Assembly (NCBI RefSeq): GCF_003014535.1
Contig: NZ_PYGD01000002.1
Location: 434,001-498,000 of the forward strand
From: Taibaiella chishuiensis
GTDB lineage: Bacteria > Bacteroidota > Bacteroidia > Chitinophagales > Chitinophagaceae
Reading direction: 5' to 3'
DNA: 64,000 bases
Shown: one piece after another, positions 1-8,484 of the stretch
Layout of the letters: each line of letters opens with the position of its first letter
Numbering within the stretch: the first letter of the stretch is position 1
Notes under the pieces: generated by a model
Seen by the model: the letters and a program-made list of their open reading frames with translations, nothing else
What the model was told of the DNA's origin: nothing
Database searches by the model: none
Program-made: the position numbers and the translations under genes

Positions 1-1
1 C

Positions 2-2956
2 AAAAAGCAGGATGAGCTGAACGAAGCCCTGAAAAAGATCGAGGATCAGATCGCCAGGGAGAGCGACCCCATTGCCCTGGAAGAGTTGAAAAAGAACCGC
101 GAAAAATTTGCGGAACAGCTCCGGGACAACAGGAACGGGCTCAATGGCATAACCAAAGAGCTCGACCTGATCGCTTCCATGAAATATATACCTTCCAAGA
201 TCGTGGAGTTCGAGGGCATCTATAACGTAATGGTGGAATACGAAGAAAATGTACTGGAAGAAGATCAGCGCGAAGAGGTACGGCAGCAGGTGGTACAACG
301 CCTGTCGGCCAACCGTAGCCTTTGCGAAGATTTCCTGACCGTTAATGCTGTCGAATATGAAGATATCGGCATCGGCGCATCGGTCACGCTGCAGGAGTAT
401 GCCGATCCTGACCTGGTGCTGGCCCGCATCTTCTTTATCATCTATAAATACTTTACGCCTTCCGTACCTTTTTATACTCTGCAGCAAATGCTGGAAAAAG
501 GGTACGATACCGATGAGATCTTCGAAGGACCGGCGCTGGAACATGGGTTTATCGAAGACAGGGATATTGAAAAGACCAGCCTGTACCGCGATATCCGTAT
601 GTCCGACATCATCAACGAGATTGCCGATATTGAAGGGGTGATCGCTATTACCTATTTGCACCTGCCTTTCGATGGTTTTGAAAACGAAGAAGCGGGTAAG
701 GCTTATTTCGATCAATGGGTCAGGTTCCTGCAGCGCGAAAGGAAAGTAGCCCGTATCAGTCCCGAACGGAGCCAGGTGATCTTCTGCAAACAAAAAGAAA
801 TGATCACCTATAATACCGGCAATGTCAAAGACCGCCGGTCGAACAGGATGCTGAAGCTGTTCCGCGACTTTAAGATCGCAGAACGTACATACAAACTGGA
901 AGGCATAAGCCTCGATATCGCCGTGCCTGTGGGCGAAAATATGGAGCTGGAAGATTACTACCCGGTTACCTATTCGCTGCCGATGACCTATGGGGTAAGC
1001 GACAGGGCGGGCCTGCCGGGCAGTGCCGACGATAAGCGCAAGGTACAGGCTTTACAACTTAAAGGGTACCTGCTGTTCTTCGAACAATTGCTGGCCGGTC
1101 ACCTGGTACAACTCAATCACCTGCGCGATCTTTTTACTATGGATGAGAGTACCGAACATACCTATTTCAACCGGGTACTGCAGGAGATAGCCGGTCTGCA
1201 GGACCTGCTGATCGACGAAAAAGGCCGCGGCGCGGGCCATTTCGACCAGGTAATGCAGGACTTCTCTATCGTATTACAGGAGCTTATGGAAAGCCGCGAA
1301 CAATTCCTGGTGCGCCGTAACCGTTTCCTGGAGCACTTCCTGGGCCGTTTCTCCGAAGACCGGAGCGCTTACGATGCCATTAACCGCTGGCTGGACCCGG
1401 CTACGGCAGACGAACGCCTGGTAGACGATAAGATCCGTATGCTGAAAGACGGTGAATATACGCCCATCAGCTCGGGCCGCGGCAGGGGGTACAACTATAC
1501 CAGTCCCGACTTCTGGGATACCGATAATGTATCCGGCGCCGAACGGCGCATCGGCCGCCTGCTGGGCTTTGGCAGCATCCGGCGGCACGACCTGTCGCCC
1601 CGGTTCATAACTACAGAGCCGGTTATGATCCTGAACAAGAAAAAGCAGCAGGAACAAAAGCTCAGCAAGAAAGGCAAACCCCTGAATGTGGTGAAACTCC
1701 TGCATCCCGATAACAATGAACAGGTATTGCTGACGAGCGTGGAAAGTGTAGAAGGCTGCTGTACCGAACAACTGATCAGCGATATCCTGGAGCATGCCGA
1801 TAATACGGCGCATATCAAACTGTACGACGACCTGAACCGCCGGGCGCGCAAGACCGCAGGACCCGTAGGCAGCTTCTGGTTCGAAATATGGGATGGCCCG
1901 GCCGAAGAAACGGCCGTGTTACTGGCCGAGAGTCCCCGTTTTGATAAAAAGGAATTACGGGATGAAGCGCTGGCTACGCTGTTGCAGGTCATGAAAGGCA
2001 TCAACGATAACGAAGGCCTGCACCTGGTGGAGCATTTGTTGCTGCGCCCCCGGCTGGACGAGGTATTGGACGAAAACAATGAATCTGTGCCCGTCTCCTT
2101 CCTCGACATCTGCCTCGATTTCTGCGACCTGGGTATTGGCCTGGATGAAGGCGCTGTGCCCTTGTACCGTAAAAAAGTATCGCGCGTGCCTGCCGACAAG
2201 TGTTATGATAAAATGCCCTGGATACTGGAGTATATCAACGAGAAAAAACAATCGCTGCTCTTCCAGGAAGTAACCTGGAGCGACGACCGCTCGGTTACCG
2301 TACCGCTTAAGTTCCGGCGTTATACGGCCTTGTCCGCCCGGGTAAAAGATATACGAGAATATGGTTCCGAACGGGTGAACTACCGTATCGTTTCTAACCA
2401 GGAAGAAGAAGCATCCAAAATAAAGTACGGGTTTATCCTTACCGGGGATAACAATGAAGTGCTGGCCCAGAGTCTTTTTGCCTATAACAAAAAGACCAAA
2501 GCGCAGGTAGAGCAGGGCGCTGCGATCAAGGATGATATCGAAGTAGCGATCAATACCCTGATGGCCTGGCTGGGTGCGGAAATGGACTGGTATTGCCAGG
2601 CCAATCCCTGCGACAGCAACGAAGATCCTTATTCGTTCCGTACCACCGTGGTATTGCCCTGCTGGCCCAAACGCTTCCGGGATGCCACGTTCCGGAATCA
2701 TGTGGAGCAAACGATCGTGTCGGAGAGCCCGGCACATGTACAGCCCCGTATCGTATGGCTGGGGCTTACCGAGATGAAACGTTTTGAAGAGGCCTATTAC
2801 AACTGGCTGGAAGAAATGTCGATGACCGAAATTCCGGCCTATGAAAAAGTGAACCCGCTGGTAACGGTGCTCAATACCCTGCGTCCCTGTGGCGTATGCG
2901 AGGAGGACTGCGACTGTTCGGAACCCGGTACAGAACCCGAAAAATTACCGTCCTGA
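2..2956 (+). CDS. eCIS baseplate-associated large protein (5' partial)
   Basis: The reading frame is open from the first bases of the window, so the true start lies upstream; a TTG at base 86 is only an internal codon. The visible N-terminus is Lys/Glu-rich and probably a coiled coil. No catalytic motif is visible. A near-C-terminal segment reads LHLVEHLLLRPR, a motif I associate with large structural proteins encoded next to tape-measure and ATPase genes in Bacteroidota contractile injection systems. The protein ends in a Cys-rich tail (CGVCEEDCDC). The stop codon overlaps the start of the tape-measure gene (TGATG), which implies translational coupling. By position it would sit where Afp11/Afp12-like baseplate components sit. 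That role is an inference from context, because I do not recognise a named domain. Confidence 0.6.
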   Translation, partial: KKQDELNEALKKIEDQIARESDPIALEELKKNREKFAEQLRDNRNGLNGITKELDLIASMKYIPSKIVEFEGIYNVMVEYEENVLEEDQREEVRQQVVQRLSANRSLCEDFLTVNAVEYEDIGIGASVTLQEYADPDLVLARIFFIIYKYFTPSVPFYTLQQMLEKGYDTDEIFEGPALEHGFIEDRDIEKTSLYRDIRMSDIINEIADIEGVIAITYLHLPFDGFENEEAGKAYFDQWVRFLQRERKVARISPERSQVIFCKQKEMITYNTGNVKDRRSNRMLKLFRDFKIAERTYKLEGISLDIAVPVGENMELEDYYPVTYSLPMTYGVSDRAGLPGSADDKRKVQALQLKGYLLFFEQLLAGHLVQLNHLRDLFTMDESTEHTYFNRVLQEIAGLQDLLIDEKGRGAGHFDQVMQDFSIVLQELMESREQFLVRRNRFLEHFLGRFSEDRSAYDAINRWLDPATADERLVDDKIRMLKDGEYTPISSGRGRGYNYTSPDFWDTDNVSGAERRIGRLLGFGSIRRHDLSPRFITTEPVMILNKKKQQEQKLSKKGKPLNVVKLLHPDNNEQVLLTSVESVEGCCTEQLISDILEHADNTAHIKLYDDLNRRARKTAGPVGSFWFEIWDGPAEETAVLLAESPRFDKKELRDEALATLLQVMKGINDNEGLHLVEHLLLRPRLDEVLDENNESVPVSFLDICLDFCDLGIGLDEGAVPLYRKKVSRVPADKCYDKMPWILEYINEKKQSLLFQEVTWSDDRSVTVPLKFRRYTALSARVKDIREYGSERVNYRIVSNQEEEASKIKYGFILTGDNNEVLAQSLFAYNKKTKAQVEQGAAIKDDIEVAINTLMAWLGAEMDWYCQANPCDSNEDPYSFRTTVVLPCWPKRFRDATFRNHVEQTIVSESPAHVQPRIVWLGLTEMKRFEEAYYNWLEEMSMTEIPAYEKVNPLVTVLNTLRPCGVCEEDCDCSEPGTEPEKLPS

Positions 2957-4455
2957 TGCATAACCTGGTCCATAGCCTGAAATTTGACCTGCATTGTCGT
3001 GACGAGCAGCAAGCCTTTGCTTTGCGCCAGGCAATCGCGGGAGGGTTACAGGCAATGATGGCGGAGATCATCGATCGCGTGTGCGCCCGGCATATACCGG
3101 CAAACGAAACGGTACGGATCGGCAGGCTGGACCTGGATCTGGGCAACCTGCCGTCCGCCACCCTGGACGAAGCGTTTGCCCTGCAGTTCAGCGCCCTGTT
3201 CGAAGCCCGCTTGGTCGACCAGTTACAACGGCAGCAACATAACGGTGGCCCGGTAACGGCCATAGATACGGTATTGCAGGTGTTTACCTGTTTTATGCAA
3301 ACCGGCCGTCTGCCCTGGTGGGCCGACCCGGATGAATACGATTTGACCTCGGTCTGCAATGATCTTATACAGCGTATGCCCGCGGCATTACTGGCTTTCT
3401 TTAAACAACATACCGGCAACATCCGCGTATGGCGCAGGGTAGTTAAACAACTGGATTCCGGTTTCCGGCAGTTCCTGTTTACGCAGATAGACCTGCTGCG
3501 GCAGGCGCAGGCCGCCTGGCCCGTCGTGATCGAGGACATAAGGCTGGCCTTGCTCCACACTGCTTTGCCCTCGGCACAAAGTATACCGCAGCTGCAGCCG
3601 GCAGCGTTGGTGTCCGATCAGCCGGTGGGTGGCGGTACGACCGTAACCGGTCCGGCCGGCAGCGGTCTTATGGCCCGGGTGCTGGCCCGGTTGGCACAAT
3701 ATGCCCCCGGCTACCAGGTATACCTGCTGGAACATGCGCCCCAACTTTTTGCCCATGCAAAACAGGATAACATCAACGAACTGCTGAGCCTGCTGATCCT
3801 GCAAGACCTCTTTCCCGAACAGGATAAAGAGAGCGGGATATTGAAAGCGCAGCTGAAAGATAACCTGCATCTGCCATCCGGGCAACTGCAACAGCCGCCG
3901 CTAACGGAACCGATAGGGGAGCCGGCAGTTGACTTGCCGGAAACCCTTCCCGGGCCAGAAAGGATCATGATCCGCGATGCGGGCCTGGTATTGCTTGGCC
4001 CTTACCTGAAGCCGCTCTTTACCAGCCTGGGTTACTGGCAGGACGGTGCATGGCATAGTCCAGAAGCGCGCGAGAAAGCCGTTTGCCTGCTTCATTTTAT
4101 AGTTACCGGTAACACCACATGTAAGGAATACGATCTCGTATTGGGCAAACTGCTTTGCGGTATGCCGCTGCAGGAGCCCTTGTATACCGGTTATACTTTT
4201 GATGATAACGAAATCAAAGAAGCGGAAACATTGCTCGAAGCCGTGATCGCGCATTGGACAGCCCTGAAGAATACTTCGGTAGAAGGCTTCCGCAGCGCCT
4301 TCCTGCAACGGGAAGCCATGCTCTTTCCCAGGGAGCGCGACTGGCAGCTGGTGGTGGAGCGTAAAACGCTGGACGTATTGCTGGAAAGCATCCCCTGGGG
4401 ATATGGCACCCTGGCGCTATCCTGGAACACTTATTTAATTTTTACAGAATGGTAA
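2956..4455 (+). CDS. contractile injection system tape measure protein (CIS_TMP, Afp14-like)
   Basis: The first 65 residues (starting MHNLVHSLKFDL and running to an RIGRLDLDLG segment) match the N-terminal signature of the CIS_TMP family, which sets tube length during eCIS assembly in the cytoplasm. The protein is 499 aa, much shorter than the tape measure of the Serratia antifeeding prophage, as expected for many Bacteroidota versions. An in-frame start at 2896 exists but lies inside the upstream gene. The ATG at 2956 is preferred because it overlaps the upstream stop (TGATG) and begins exactly at the conserved motif. The stop overlaps the next gene's start (TAATG). The tight coupling fits stoichiometric production of assembly proteins. 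The middle and C-terminal parts are variable and give no further domain call. Confidence 0.82.
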   Translation: MHNLVHSLKFDLHCRDEQQAFALRQAIAGGLQAMMAEIIDRVCARHIPANETVRIGRLDLDLGNLPSATLDEAFALQFSALFEARLVDQLQRQQHNGGPVTAIDTVLQVFTCFMQTGRLPWWADPDEYDLTSVCNDLIQRMPAALLAFFKQHTGNIRVWRRVVKQLDSGFRQFLFTQIDLLRQAQAAWPVVIEDIRLALLHTALPSAQSIPQLQPAALVSDQPVGGGTTVTGPAGSGLMARVLARLAQYAPGYQVYLLEHAPQLFAHAKQDNINELLSLLILQDLFPEQDKESGILKAQLKDNLHLPSGQLQQPPLTEPIGEPAVDLPETLPGPERIMIRDAGLVLLGPYLKPLFTSLGYWQDGAWHSPEAREKAVCLLHFIVTGNTTCKEYDLVLGKLLCGMPLQEPLYTGYTFDDNEIKEAETLLEAVIAHWTALKNTSVEGFRSAFLQREAMLFPRERDWQLVVERKTLDVLLESIPWGYGTLALSWNTYLIFTEW

Positions 4456-5888
4456 TGGAAACCGCACATAAAGAAGATAATCCTGAAGGACAGAACAGCC
4501 CCCCGGCGCAGTCTTTAAGTCCCTTGCAATATAATGCAGAGAGTCTAGCGCGCGAGTTGACCTGGTTTGCACATGTGGTCAACGCAAGGCTGGACGCTTA
4601 TTTTAACAGTACTACCGGACCCGCCGACAATACAGGGGCCGCGGCAGATGCGCCTGCGCCGCCACCACCGCCCGACCTGCAACAGGACGGCTCGGTGTAT
4701 GCCGGTTTTGTACAGTACTATGGTCTTACAACCGATGAACGCCTGTTATTGATGCTGGCCCTGGTACCGCACCTGCAACCGCAATTGCTCGATGTGTTCT
4801 TTACAAGCAACAAAAGCCTGGGTCGCGGGTATACCGAATTTGGTGGGGTGAAAGGCAGCAGGCACGGCGGTTTCCTGCCCACCATCGAAACGGCTATGTT
4901 TATCCTGTCGGGTAACGACCTGGCCCGCAGGTTTTACCTGGCGCGGCTTTTCGAACCCGATCATGTATTCTCTGCGCATGGTATCCTGGTACTGGACCGC
5001 GGTAGCTCCGGCCAGGAACCTTATTACAGCGCTACCCTGGCTATTTCCGAAGAGTATATCGATTTTTTTACCACGGGTAAGATCCGCAAGCCACATTTCA
5101 GCACCGAGTTCCCGGCCAAACAATTGCAGACCACCATGGACTGGCAGGATCTCGTGGTCGATGAAGCGACCATGGCGCAACTGGAAGAGTTGACGATATG
5201 GCTGCAACATAGCCCGGCGCTGCTGGGCGACTGGGGTATGGCTAAAAGAGTAAAGCCGGGTTATAAAGTCTTGTTCCATGGTCCGCCGGGTACGGGTAAA
5301 ACGCTTACCGCTTCGTTGCTGGGCAAGGCTTTCAACCTCGATGTATACCGGGTAGATCTTTCCATGGTCATCTCCAAATACATCGGGGAAACCGAAAAGA
5401 ACCTGGAAAAGGTATTCGCCAAGGCCGAAAACAAAAACTGGATCCTGTTTTTTGATGAAGCCGATGCCTTATTCGGAAAACGGACCGGTATTACCGATGC
5501 CCATGATAAATATGCCAACCAGGAGATCGCTTACCTGCTGCAAAGACTGGAAGACTATCCAGGCCTGGTTATCCTGGCTTCCAATATGCGTAACAATGTA
5601 GACGAAGCCTTTACGCGCAGGCTGCAGTCGATCATTTATTTCGCAAAACCGCAGCAGAACGAAAGACTACGGCTCTGGAAAAACAGCTTCAGTGCCAGGT
5701 GTACGCCGCCTTCGGACCAGGAACTGGAACGCCTGGCGCGGCAATACGAGCTTTCCGGCGCGGCCATTATGAATATCGTACAATATGCGTCGCTGCAGGT
5801 GCTGAGCCGTGGCGAACGTACCGTAACATTTGCCGATATCATGAAAGGCGTCAAAAGAGAATATCATAAAGACGGTAAAACCGTTTAA
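4449..5888 (+). CDS. AAA+ ATPase of the contractile injection system (Afp15-like)
   Basis: This is a 479-residue protein with a variable Pro/Ala-rich N-terminal region and a C-terminal AAA+ module. Walker A (GPPGTGKT) is near residue 278, Walker B (FFDEADALFG) near 333-342, a sensor-1 type Asn in SNMRNNVDEAF, and a following RR pair fits the arginine finger. Afp15-type ATPases are encoded directly after the tape measure in eCIS loci and are needed for particle assembly or stability. The same gene order is seen here. The start is either 4449 (MVMET) or 4455 (MET); the second overlaps the upstream stop. The final residues are charged, as usual for the family. Confidence is high for an AAA+ eCIS ATPase; its exact mechanical role is not visible in sequence. 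Confidence 0.9.
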   Translation: MVMETAHKEDNPEGQNSPPAQSLSPLQYNAESLARELTWFAHVVNARLDAYFNSTTGPADNTGAAADAPAPPPPPDLQQDGSVYAGFVQYYGLTTDERLLLMLALVPHLQPQLLDVFFTSNKSLGRGYTEFGGVKGSRHGGFLPTIETAMFILSGNDLARRFYLARLFEPDHVFSAHGILVLDRGSSGQEPYYSATLAISEEYIDFFTTGKIRKPHFSTEFPAKQLQTTMDWQDLVVDEATMAQLEELTIWLQHSPALLGDWGMAKRVKPGYKVLFHGPPGTGKTLTASLLGKAFNLDVYRVDLSMVISKYIGETEKNLEKVFAKAENKNWILFFDEADALFGKRTGITDAHDKYANQEIAYLLQRLEDYPGLVILASNMRNNVDEAFTRRLQSIIYFAKPQQNERLRLWKNSFSARCTPPSDQELERLARQYELSGAAIMNIVQYASLQVLSRGERTVTFADIMKGVKREYHKDGKTV

Positions 5889-5926
5889 ACCCATATCCGC
5901 CCAATCATCACCTTAAAACAAAGATC

Positions 5927-6685
5927 ATGGAACTCTTACAAAAAGGAAGCCAGGGTACAGCAGTAAAAAACCTGCAGCTTTTATTACGCGAACTCGACTA
6001 TGATGTACCTGTTACCAGTGTATTCGACAACGTTACCTATGCCGCCGTGCGCAATTTCCAGGGCAGTCACCTCGACAAACATGGTATGCCGCTTAAGGTT
6101 GATGGCAAAGTGGGCGATATCACCTGGTGGGCACTGAGTAATCCGCGTACCGCCGTATCGCATGGCGTTATCGATTTTACCAAAATGCCCGATGCGGCCA
6201 TGGGCGGCAGTACCATGGGTCGTGCCGCGCTGATGGCTGCTATCGGCGAACTGAAAGCCGGCGCCGGGGAGATTGGTGGCAACAACCGCGGTAAATGGGT
6301 AAAGAAATACCTGGACCCTACAGGACTTAAAGAAGGTAATGCCTGGTGCGCGGCTTTCCTGAGCTGGTGCTTCTTGCAGGCTGCGGGTGGCGATAAGTCA
6401 AAAATGCCCTTCCGGTATACAGCCGGCGCCCGCGACCTGTTTAACCAGCTTAAAAATAAAGGCCTGGCCATTAAGGATTCTGGTCCTGCTTACGTGCCCC
6501 AGCCCGGCGATATCGTTGCCTGGTGGCGGGTAAGCCTGGCTTCGGGCCTGGGTCATATCGCTATTGTACATCATTTTGAAGATGGCTTTTTATATACCAT
6601 CGAAGGCAATAAAGCCGCTAATGTGGCCGGTTTCGATTATGTGAAAACCAGTATGGACAAGATATTGGGCTATGCCAGGGTATAA
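5927..6685 (+). CDS. peptidoglycan-binding CHAP/NlpC-like cysteine amidase
   Basis: Residues 1-70 form a PG_binding_1 domain (LQKGSQGTAVKNLQLLL, then DGKVGDITWWAL). The second half is a papain-like amidase/endopeptidase of the CHAP type: the putative nucleophile is Cys141 in NAWCAAFLSW and the putative base is His210 in LGHIAIVHHF, followed by a TIEGN segment typical of the fold. There is no signal peptide. It lies 38 bp after the ATPase gene and before the DUF4157 array, so it is probably part of the eCIS operon. It could serve particle release by cell lysis, or be a cargo that cuts target-cell peptidoglycan. The sequence cannot separate these roles. Confidence 0.82.
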   Translation: MELLQKGSQGTAVKNLQLLLRELDYDVPVTSVFDNVTYAAVRNFQGSHLDKHGMPLKVDGKVGDITWWALSNPRTAVSHGVIDFTKMPDAAMGGSTMGRAALMAAIGELKAGAGEIGGNNRGKWVKKYLDPTGLKEGNAWCAAFLSWCFLQAAGGDKSKMPFRYTAGARDLFNQLKNKGLAIKDSGPAYVPQPGDIVAWWRVSLASGLGHIAIVHHFEDGFLYTIEGNKAANVAGFDYVKTSMDKILGYARV

Positions 6686-6795
6686 CGCTACGCTAGAGCT
6701 TTTTATAGGACGCTTTATGCTTAGAGCACGCTAACCGGAGCCGCGTGGCCCGGGTGAGCAAAAGGATTGACCTGTGGATGATTAATGGAATTTTT

Positions 6796-8385
6796 ATGAA
6801 GCAATATAGTGTACACAAACCGGGCGCAACGGTTACGTCTGCAGCCGCAGGTACTGGCGCCGTGCCGCAACCCACGAGGGGTAGGGTGCAGCGTAAAGTA
6901 AGCCCGGCTGCAACAGAGGCGGGGCCGGTGTTGTCGGACCGTATTGCCGGCACGCAAGGTACAGGCAATACGATGGACGATACAACGCGTACGTTTATGG
7001 AGAACCGTATGCAGGCCGACTTTTCGCAGGTCAGGATCCATACCGGTAGCGATGCAGCGCAGATGTCGCGGCAATTGGGTGCTTTGGCGTTTACCCTGGG
7101 AAGTGATGTTTATTTTAATGAAGGCGCCTACGATCCGGGTTCGGAAACGGGTAAGCACCTGCTGGCGCACGAACTGGCGCACACGCTGCAACAGGGCACA
7201 GACCAGGTGCGGCGTTTCGAAAGCCCTGAGCACCAGGACCTCGGCGATAGCGCCCTGGGCGAACTGCTGGATTTCCTGGGTACCGGACCGGGTAATGACT
7301 GGGCGGACAGGTATAAGATCAACGGCGCCGAGGTACGCGCAGGCATAGAAAACGATGCTTTTTATAGGGGTAAAAAGCTGCGCATGGCCAATGGCAGTAT
7401 GCTGAGTATCGGGGAGATTATTTCCCTGATGGGCGATTTCTATAAGACACCCATGCAATTGTACCAGGCGCCCGGGGCCGAAATTGAAGGCGTGCTCGCG
7501 ATCATCAATAAGGAACGCAGGCACCAGATCTCTGCCGGCGGCGCCGCTGTTGCTTACAATAAGGTTACCGGCGGGCGGTATACCGCCCTGGCCGAAAAAA
7601 ATGAAGAACACTTTTCGCCGGTGAATGCCGGTGAATGGGAGCGGTTGCATAACGCTGCGCTGGATATGGCCCGGCAAAGCAAGGGAGCGGAAAGCGAGGC
7701 GTTTGACCAGGCGCTTTTTACCGATGCCGCGGCAGGCCATTTCCTCACCGACGCGTTTGCGGCAGGGCACCTGCTTAACCGCACTAAAGTTTTAAACAGT
7801 ATTCATGTGTACACGGCACAGCACGAGGTAAGGGCACAAAACCCTTTGCTGCAGCCTTATCTATTGATTACCGCCAGTAAACAGGAGCAATTCATCCTTA
7901 AACTGATTCATGATCATTTCAATCGCATCGGTTTCGATACGGCAAACGATAAGGGTATGACCTGGAAGACCTATGGCGATGATAACCTTTCCAAATCAGA
8001 AGAAACGCGGCATATCGCTGCCTTGGCGGTATTTACCTCGAGACAGCAATTGTTCCGTGCAAAAAAAGGAGCAGCCGTAAACAATAAAGAAGTGCTCGAC
8101 CTCTTACCGAATGCGGCCACGCTCGAACAGGCTACCCAGCAAGCGATCGATTATATCCCTATAGCCGCTACCCAGGTCGAAAACCTGATCTACAGGAACC
8201 GCGATGCCTCCGCACTTGCCGTAGGCAGCCTGATGGCGCCATTGGTAAGGGCTAACCTGAACGCACTGGGCGATCCGGGATTGCAAAATCAATTGGAATG
8301 GCAACGCAGTTTTAATGAGCAGCAAGGTTTGCCGCCACCGCTCATCAACCAGTTCTCCTTCGATCTGCCGCATTTCCTGGAGTAG
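6796..8385 (+). CDS. DUF4157 eCIS cargo protein with zinc PLC/nuclease-like C-terminus
   Basis: First of five DUF4157 proteins. The start is set at ATG 6796 (MKQYSVHKPG); a GTG at 6745 and an ATG at 6778 are also in frame. Residues about 60-130 are the DUF4157 domain, ending in HELAHTLQQ with an HExxH motif (His125, His129). This copy lacks the CxxC/VQR spacer and the DDPME-EAE-MADRVM motif of its four neighbours. A VRR motif marks the start of an unrelated 400-residue C-terminal region. That region has HFLTDAFAAGH (His315, Asp319, His325), an H-x3-D-x5-H spacing identical to the zinc ligands of phospholipase C/P1 nuclease, preceded by EHFSP...ERLH. Membrane- or nucleic-acid-hydrolysing activity is therefore a reasonable but unproven inference. 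No signal peptide is present, as expected for cargo loaded in the cytoplasm. Confidence 0.75.
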   Translation: MKQYSVHKPGATVTSAAAGTGAVPQPTRGRVQRKVSPAATEAGPVLSDRIAGTQGTGNTMDDTTRTFMENRMQADFSQVRIHTGSDAAQMSRQLGALAFTLGSDVYFNEGAYDPGSETGKHLLAHELAHTLQQGTDQVRRFESPEHQDLGDSALGELLDFLGTGPGNDWADRYKINGAEVRAGIENDAFYRGKKLRMANGSMLSIGEIISLMGDFYKTPMQLYQAPGAEIEGVLAIINKERRHQISAGGAAVAYNKVTGGRYTALAEKNEEHFSPVNAGEWERLHNAALDMARQSKGAESEAFDQALFTDAAAGHFLTDAFAAGHLLNRTKVLNSIHVYTAQHEVRAQNPLLQPYLLITASKQEQFILKLIHDHFNRIGFDTANDKGMTWKTYGDDNLSKSEETRHIAALAVFTSRQQLFRAKKGAAVNNKEVLDLLPNAATLEQATQQAIDYIPIAATQVENLIYRNRDASALAVGSLMAPLVRANLNALGDPGLQNQLEWQRSFNEQQGLPPPLINQFSFDLPHFLE

Positions 8386-8484
8386 CATAGATAGATAGCC
8401 AGGCTTTTGAAGTACCGGCTACGACCGCATAAACCGTTTAAAACAACGGTATGAACAATTCCTAAACCCTATCAAACGATAAAC

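Noticed and set aside
6745..6795. GTG start adding 17 residues to the first DUF4157 protein
   Set aside because: The added residues are unlike the N-termini of its paralogues; ATG 6796 is more plausible.
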